Shown in pieces: positions 7,732-11,243 of a DNA stretch of 11,243 nucleotides. Under the pieces are notes generated by a model. That model searched no databases. It was not told where the DNA came from and saw only the letters and a program-made list of their open reading frames with translations. Source of the DNA: Actinomycetota bacterium (GTDB lineage: Bacteria; Actinomycetota; Actinomycetes; Nanopelagicales; Nanopelagicaceae); the NCBI GenBank assembly GCA_947503395.1, contig CANNDP010000026.1, positions 1 through 11,243 on the forward strand, written 5' to 3'. The position numbers and the translations under genes were made by a program. Position 1 is the stretch's first letter. Each line of letters starts with the position of its first letter.

Positions 7732-8795
7732 TAGTTGCTCCAACCGCTTGTCATGGCCACATTCTCTTTGCGATTCTTAAAGAATCTAGCAAGAAGTGGA
7801 GCGGTGACAAAGAATAAAATCATGGCAAGAAGAAGGTCTACCAACTCAGGGGCAACTCCTGCTTCAAACTGAACCGTAGAGCCACTTGCTCGCATTCCGC
7901 CGATTAGAATTGCAGCAGGGATAACGCCTAGTGGATTTGCTCTGCCAAGCAAGGCCACAGTAATTCCATCAAAGCCAAGCCCTGCGTTGAAGGCGGGCTC
8001 AAATCTTCCAATAATGCTCAAGGTTTCAACTGCCCCAGCAACTCCTGCGACTGCACCACCAATTAACATGCTTAACATGATGGTTTTCTTGACCGAGATT
8101 CCGGCATACCATCCGGCATTTTTATTTCTTCCAATTGTTTCAATACTAAAACCAGTAGTGGTATTTCTCATGATCCACCAGAGTGTGATGGAAAGTCCGA
8201 TAGCTAGAAAAAATCCTAGGGGCAGGCCTAATAAATCAGGCATTTGAGCCGAATCTTGAATCTTTGGCGTCCTTGTAAGGGGCTGATCTGGCTCTTTAAA
8301 TGGATTACTGGTTAAGTAATCAGAGAGCGCAATAACAATGCTATTTAACATAATAGTTGTGATGACTTCATGAACTCCGCGGTAGGCCTTTAATACTGCT
8401 GCAACTAAAGCCACTAGCGCTCCAAAGAATGCGCCAAAGATTAAAGCTAGTGGGATATGAACTAAAGCAGGCAGCCCAACAAAGGTATATCCAGCCCATG
8501 CAGAGGCAAGCGCTCCAGAGATTAATTGGCCTTGAGCTCCGATATTAAATAAACCCGCTCTAAGACAAATCGCTACCGCAAGGCCACTAAGAATCAAAGG
8601 CGTGGCTTTGGCCAAAGTAATTGCGATTCCATCAAAGGATCCAAAAGCAGTTGTGAATAGAACTCTATAAGCTAAAAGTGGGTCAATTCCTTGAATAAAA
8701 ATTAAAATACCGCCAAATGCTAATGCAACAAGAATTGATAACAGCGGAACTAAAATTGGGCTGAAATCAAGTTTCTTGCCTTGCTTAGCATCCAC
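7731..8795 (-). CDS. nucleoside ABC transporter permease (NupP/YufP-like)
   Basis: This 354-residue integral membrane protein is the first permease of the importer (BPD_transp_2 family). It has a hydrophobic N-terminal segment after a short basic start, then TLAKATPLILSGLAVAICLR and AGLFNIGAQGQLISGALASA, a classic signature of the YufP/BMP-linked permeases. Later blocks are KAYRGVHEVITTIMLNSI, TIGRNKNAGWYAGISVKK (the ATPase-contact loop) and FDGITVALLGRANPLGVIPAA. Translation starts at GTG with GGAG 6 bases upstream. An ATG four bases downstream is out of frame. The gene lies 107 bp after the binding-protein stop, a gap filled by a strong hairpin, so it is probably expressed at a lower level than the binding protein. 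Its TAA shares one base with the next ATG. Confidence 0.93.
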   Translation of the reverse strand: MDAKQGKKLDFSPILVPLLSILVALAFGGILIFIQGIDPLLAYRVLFTTAFGSFDGIAITLAKATPLILSGLAVAICLRAGLFNIGAQGQLISGALASAWAGYTFVGLPALVHIPLALIFGAFFGALVALVAAVLKAYRGVHEVITTIMLNSIVIALSDYLTSNPFKEPDQPLTRTPKIQDSAQMPDLLGLPLGFFLAIGLSITLWWIMRNTTTGFSIETIGRNKNAGWYAGISVKKTIMLSMLIGGAVAGVAGAVETLSIIGRFEPAFNAGLGFDGITVALLGRANPLGVIPAAILIGGMRASGSTVQFEAGVAPELVDLLLAMILFFVTAPLLARFFKNRKENVAMTSGWSN

Positions 8796-8841
8796 GAGCT
8801 ACTCCAATGATTTTTGAATCTAAAACTTCTTCTCTTGATTT

Positions 8842-8880
8842 AAAGGGAGATACGCCTCTTTTAAAAGCGTATCTCCCTTT
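8842..8880 (-). terminator. 14-bp intercistronic hairpin between binding protein and permease
   Basis: AAAGGGAGATACGC (8842-8855) pairs perfectly with GCGTATCTCCCTTT (8867-8880) around an 11-base loop. It sits in the 107-bp gap between the binding-protein stop and the first permease. In the operon (minus) direction the 3' arm ends in CCCUUU but then continues AAAUCAAG with no long U run. It is therefore more likely a leaky terminator or a 3'-end stabiliser for the binding-protein mRNA than a full stop. Such hairpins often allow excess binding protein over membrane subunits. Confidence 0.75.
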
Positions 8881-8902
8881 CTTTATAACCTTAACTTAAG
8901 TC

Positions 8903-9934
8903 TTAGAGCTTAACTCCGGTCTTAACGGTTCCGTTAAGAACCTTTGGAGTAATTGCCTTCAACTTAGCTTGATATGCAGCAGGAACCTTGCTTGAGAAGT
9001 CGTGTAGTGGAGCAAGTCCGACTTTTCCAAAGTAGTTTCCGCCCTTATCTGTTCCTTCAACAATGGTCTTAACCACTGCAGCAACGCCCTTATCGATTAA
9101 CTTCATTGCTGAAGTTACAAGGCAAGGACGAGCCTCAGGAACTGTTCCCCATTGATCGCTATCAACGCCGATGCAATATGCACCTTTCTTCTTTGCAACG
9201 CGAAGTAGTGCACCGTTTCCAGTGTTTCCACCTGCGCCGAAGATGACGTCATAACCCTGGGAGAGAAGCTGCTGAGCAGTTGTTCCACCCCATGCTGGGT
9301 CATTGAATGCGTTATCTGGAGCGTGATAAATCAATTTAGTTGCTGGATACTTCTTGCCGAGTTCCTTAGCGGCATATGCAACGCCGTTACGGTATCCCTC
9401 TCCGAAGTAACGAACTGGTGGAACAAGGTCAGTTCCTAGAACTGCGCCAGTCTTACCAGTCTTTGTTAGATGTCCAGCAAGATATCCTGCAAGGAATCCA
9501 GCCTTATCTTCTGGGAAAACTAGTCCAGTTAGATTTGGAAGCGCTGCTCCCTGGAATTGATCTACACCAATGAACTTAATTCTTGGATAATCAGTAGCAG
9601 CCTTAGTCATGGCCTCTGCCATGAGGAAGCCAACACCGATAATTACATTGTATTTCTTATCTGCAAACTGGCCGATATTTGTGGCATAGTCTTTTGGATC
9701 TGTTGTTTCGATGTATTTAGCGAAACCTCCATTTGACTTAGCCGCAGCTTTGGCGCCTTCCCATGCAGATTGGTTAAATGACTTGTCATCAACTTTTCCA
9801 GTATCAGTTACTAAACCGATGCAGAAAAGTTTTCCGGTACCGCAATCACTTTCCGATGCTGCCTTAGATGGTGCCGCAAAACCTAGAGCTGTAAGTGCAA
9901 CTACAGCTACTACAGATATCACGCGCTTAATCAT
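8903..9934 (-). CDS. BMP/PnrA-family nucleoside-binding protein of ABC transporter
   Basis: This 343-residue extracytoplasmic substrate-binding protein begins the operon and would deliver purine nucleosides to the importer encoded next. Residues 1-25 are a signal peptide (MIKRV, then a hydrophobic stretch, then APSKA) with a signal peptidase I type AxA-like end. No LxxC lipobox is present, and the first Cys (residue 31) follows a polar segment. The mature part begins KLFCIGLVTDTGKVDDKSFN, with Asp49-Asn54 in the family ligand motif. Later blocks are IGVGFLMAEAMTKAA, VFPEDKAGFLAGYLAG, IFGAGGNTGNGALLRVA and YCIGVDSDQWG, all typical of PnrA-like proteins. I chose ATG 9934 because AGGAG lies 4 bases upstream and a signal peptide follows. 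The frame is open for 120 more codons upstream, but that part is non-coding leader. Ligand identity (MTA, adenosine, inosine, guanosine) cannot be read from the sequence. Confidence 0.95.
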   Translation of the reverse strand: MIKRVISVVAVVALTALGFAAPSKAASESDCGTGKLFCIGLVTDTGKVDDKSFNQSAWEGAKAAAKSNGGFAKYIETTDPKDYATNIGQFADKKYNVIIGVGFLMAEAMTKAATDYPRIKFIGVDQFQGAALPNLTGLVFPEDKAGFLAGYLAGHLTKTGKTGAVLGTDLVPPVRYFGEGYRNGVAYAAKELGKKYPATKLIYHAPDNAFNDPAWGGTTAQQLLSQGYDVIFGAGGNTGNGALLRVAKKKGAYCIGVDSDQWGTVPEARPCLVTSAMKLIDKGVAAVVKTIVEGTDKGGNYFGKVGLAPLHDFSSKVPAAYQAKLKAITPKVLNGTVKTGVKL

Positions 9935-9938
9935 GAAT

Positions 9939-9943
9939 CTCCT
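9939..9943 (-). promoter_or_regulatory. strong ribosome binding site of the nucleoside-binding protein
   Basis: On the minus strand GAGAGGAGATTC immediately precedes the ATG at 9934, with AGGAG four bases away. This decides the start against the long in-frame upstream extension and contrasts with the weak sites of the deaminase and phosphorylase genes further down. Confidence 0.8.
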
Positions 9944-9976
9944 CTCAAAGATCTCTGGCAATGAGGTATGCCCGAG

Positions 9977-9995
9977 GGTAAATCGATCGATTACC
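9977..9995. promoter_or_regulatory. near-perfect palindrome, candidate operator of the transporter operon
   Basis: GGTAAATCGATCGATTACC is the 18-bp perfect palindrome GGTAATCGATCGATTACC with one extra A. The inner ATCGATCGAT is perfect. It lies 43 bp upstream of the binding-protein start, in its leader, where a repressor could block transcription. Size and symmetry fit a dimeric helix-turn-helix regulator. Which family (for example LacI or GntR) cannot be told, and no regulator gene is in the window. Confidence 0.5.
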
Positions 9996-10042
9996 AGTGG
10001 AGAAATAAGTTCATTTTTATGACTATTTCGGGGAGGCTCACT

Positions 10043-10110
10043 GATACGGGGAATCCTATCCATGCCAGAATTGAAGGAGAAATGCTGGCCGATACCAATA
10101 ACCCCGTGTC
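10043..10110. other. long imperfect hairpin, candidate structured leader RNA or regulatory DNA
   Basis: GATACGGGG (10043-10051) pairs over nine positions with CCCCGTGTC (10102-10110). Inside lie TATC/GATA (10057-10060 with 10091-10094), GCCAG/CTGGC (10064-10068 with 10085-10089) and ATT/AAT closing an 8-base purine-rich loop. One outer pair is a U-G wobble in plus-strand RNA but an A-C mismatch in minus-strand RNA, which slightly favours a transcript in the mtnA direction. I compared it by memory with SAM, SAH, purine, preQ1, ZTP and c-di-GMP riboswitch cores and found no match. Confidence 0.4.
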
Positions 10111-10149
10111 CCATCACATTTTCGTGACCTATTTTCACCTTTACCCAAA

Positions 10150-10177
10150 AACTCTGGTTCCCAAGTATCAACTCTGG
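10150..10177 (+). promoter_or_regulatory. tandem direct repeat AACTCTGG, 20-bp period, upstream of mtnA
   Basis: AACTCTGG occurs at 10150-10157 and again at 10170-10177, exactly 20 bp apart, which puts both on the same face of the helix. The pair ends 15 bp before the mtnA GTG and would overlap the promoter region. It could be bound by a tandem-site regulator. Chance cannot be excluded for an 8-bp repeat. Confidence 0.35.
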
Positions 10178-10180
10178 CTT

Positions 10181-10186
10181 TAGACT
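10181..10186 (+). promoter_or_regulatory. candidate -10 element for a leaderless mtnA transcript
   Basis: TAGACT fits the TANNNT pattern of actinobacterial -10 boxes and ends 6 bases before the GTG start at 10193. No Shine-Dalgarno sequence precedes that GTG. Both facts fit transcription starting at the first base of the start codon. No convincing -35 box is visible, so this is tentative. Confidence 0.3.
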
Positions 10187-10192
10187 GCTTGG

Positions 10193-11203
10193 GTGAGAAC
10201 AATCGATTTTCTCGAGCAGGGCGATGGGGCGATAACTCTGATTGATCAGCGCCTGCTTCCCCATGAGAGGAAAATCCTCACTATAAAAACTCACGAAGAA
10301 TTAATTGATGCGATCCAAACTCTGGCTGTTCGCGGCGCCCCAGCTCTGGGAGTTGCCGGAGCGCTTGGGGTGGCTCTAATCGCCTTCCGGAGCGAGCAGG
10401 AGAGCTGGAGCCAAGAGAGGAGAGCTGGCGCAATTGCTGCCTTGAGAGCTGCTCGCCCTACAGCGGTCAATCTTGCTTGGGGAGTTGATCAAGTAACTCC
10501 GGAATTAGTTAACGGCCCCTCCGCTGTTTTGAAATCAGCTCTAGAGATTAGCCGCGCTGATGGCCTTGCAAATCGAGCGATGGGAAAACTTGGCGCTGCC
10601 TATCTATTAGATAAGTGCGGAACGAGAAAACTAAGGATCCTTACCCATTGCAATACTGGATCACTTGCAACAAGTGATTGGGGAACGGCTCTTGGAGTAA
10701 TTCGAGAGCTAAGTGAGCAGGGATATATCGAGGAAGTATTTGCTGATGAGACTCGCCCCCTGCTTCAAGGCTCTCGCTTAACGGCCTGGGAGTTAAGTGA
10801 GGCTGGAATTAATTATCGAATCCTTCCAGATGGAGCGGCAGCAAGCGCTCTGTTCTCAGGATTAATTGATGCAGTATTAATTGGAGCAGATCGCATCGCA
10901 AGAAATGGCGATAGCGCAAATAAAATTGGATCTCTTGGTGTAGCAGTTGCTGCTAGAGAGCGTGGCATTCCATTTCTAGTAGTGGCTCCAGAGTCAACAA
11001 TTGATAGATCACTTGCAAGTGGTGCTGAGATAGAGATTGAATTTAGGGCAGATAGTGAGGTCACCCACTTTGCTGGAAAAGCTGTAGCTCCACTAGGGGC
11101 AAAGAGCTATAACCCAGCATTTGATGTGACTTTAGCTAGATACATCACCGCAATTGTTACTGAAAAATGCGTCTACAACCTCGAATCTGGGGACGAATTA
11201 TGA
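10193..11203 (+). CDS. mtnA: S-methyl-5-thioribose-1-phosphate isomerase (MtnA)
   Basis: This 336-residue cytoplasmic enzyme of the eIF2B-like isomerase family converts 5-methylthioribose 1-phosphate to 5-methylthioribulose 1-phosphate. The N-terminal region ends in LAVRGAPALGVAGALGVAL, the family phosphosugar-binding block. The catalytic Cys is Cys153 in LTHCNTGSLAT and the catalytic Asp is Asp233 in IGADRIARNGDSANKIG. FADETRPLLQGSRLTAWEL and NPAFDVT near the C-terminus are also diagnostic. Length is normal. The GTG start gives the typical actinobacterial opening MRTIDFLEQGDG, and no ribosome site precedes it, which suggests a leaderless message. It is transcribed away from the importer/deaminase/phosphorylase operon and uses that operon's expected product. 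Archaeal-type ribose-1,5-bisphosphate isomerases belong to the same superfamily, so a role on unmodified ribose or 5-deoxyribose 1-phosphate is possible. The stop overlaps the next start by ATGA. Confidence 0.95.
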   Translation: MRTIDFLEQGDGAITLIDQRLLPHERKILTIKTHEELIDAIQTLAVRGAPALGVAGALGVALIAFRSEQESWSQERRAGAIAALRAARPTAVNLAWGVDQVTPELVNGPSAVLKSALEISRADGLANRAMGKLGAAYLLDKCGTRKLRILTHCNTGSLATSDWGTALGVIRELSEQGYIEEVFADETRPLLQGSRLTAWELSEAGINYRILPDGAAASALFSGLIDAVLIGADRIARNGDSANKIGSLGVAVAARERGIPFLVVAPESTIDRSLASGAEIEIEFRADSEVTHFAGKAVAPLGAKSYNPAFDVTLARYITAIVTEKCVYNLESGDEL

Positions 11204-11243
11204 TCACTTTAGAGCTTTATATCTTTGAGATAAAGGCTGGAGA
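11200..11243 (+). CDS. unidentified gene downstream of mtnA (5' end only)
   Basis: An ATG overlaps the mtnA stop codon (ATGA) and opens a frame that runs off the window after 14 residues, MITLELYIFEIKAG. The overlap suggests translational coupling to mtnA. Too little is visible to name a family. By context it could supply the step after MtnA, such as an aldolase or dehydratase, but nothing in these residues shows that. Confidence 0.5.
   Translation, partial: MITLELYIFEIKAG

Noticed and set aside
7732..7743. An upstream TTG start for the second permease (MEQLMKLRT).
   Set aside because: The ATG at 7731 has a GGAG at proper spacing and forms the common TAATG overlap with the preceding gene.
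10043..10110. A SAM-type riboswitch, because GCCAG...GCUGGCCG recalls the SAM-IV core and the genes are SAM-related.
   Set aside because: The conserved GGCAACC-like segment and pseudoknot partners of SAM-I/IV are not present. The resemblance is limited to a short stem.
9968..10183. A 71-codon plus-strand reading frame filling the divergent intergenic region and ending 9 bp before mtnA.
   Set aside because: It has no ribosome site and uses codons unlike the neighbours (many CCC, TCG, ACG, GGG). It runs straight through the palindrome and the hairpin, and its product resembles nothing I know. I treat it as a chance open frame, though a leader peptide cannot be fully excluded.
9935..10294. A 120-codon in-frame N-terminal extension of the nucleoside-binding protein, overlapping mtnA on the other strand.
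   Set aside because: The true start at 9934 has an AGGAG site and a clear signal peptide. The extension would bury the signal sequence and overlap the start of mtnA.

Overview
The window looks like a compact, rather low-GC actinobacterial chromosome, possibly of the freshwater acI/Nanopelagicales type. This is an inference from the streamlined layout (genes overlapping by 1-14 bp or separated by a few bases), GTG starts, moderate AT richness and actinobacterial-looking TrpS and MtnA sequences. No phage, insertion sequence, CRISPR, rRNA or tRNA gene was seen.

Layout. Positions 114-2084 (+ strand) carry trpS followed 3 bp later by an orphan BMP-family substrate-binding protein. Positions 2085-9934 (- strand) hold one long operon, read from right to left: a PnrA/BMP-type nucleoside-binding protein, a 14-bp intercistronic hairpin, two BPD_transp_2 permeases, a double-domain ABC ATPase, an S-methyl-5'-thioinosine/thioadenosine phosphorylase, a methylthioadenosine/SAH deaminase-type amidohydrolase, a DUF985 cupin and a short-chain dehydrogenase. 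The operon ends exactly against the stop codon of the orphan BMP gene. Positions 9935-10192 are the only long intergenic region. It separates the operon from the divergent mtnA gene (10193-11203, +), which overlaps the start of an unidentified gene cut by the window end.

How the genes fit together. The transporter would bring in purine nucleosides. The deaminase would convert methylthioadenosine (or a related 5'-modified adenosine) to the inosine form. The phosphorylase, which has an Asn where MTA phosphorylases have Asp, would release hypoxanthine and (methylthio)ribose 1-phosphate. MtnA would isomerise the latter to the ribulose 1-phosphate form. This is a deaminate-first MTA salvage route tied to a dedicated importer. 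The usual later enzymes (MtnB, MtnC/MtnW/MtnX, MtnD) are not in the window. The cupin and the dehydrogenase are co-transcribed candidates for unknown later steps.

The divergent intergenic region contains an 18-bp perfect palindrome interrupted by one base (9977-9995), a long imperfect hairpin (10043-10110) and a tandem 8-bp repeat with a 20-bp period next to mtnA (10150-10177). None of these matches a riboswitch or operator that I can name, and they are the most interesting non-coding signals here.
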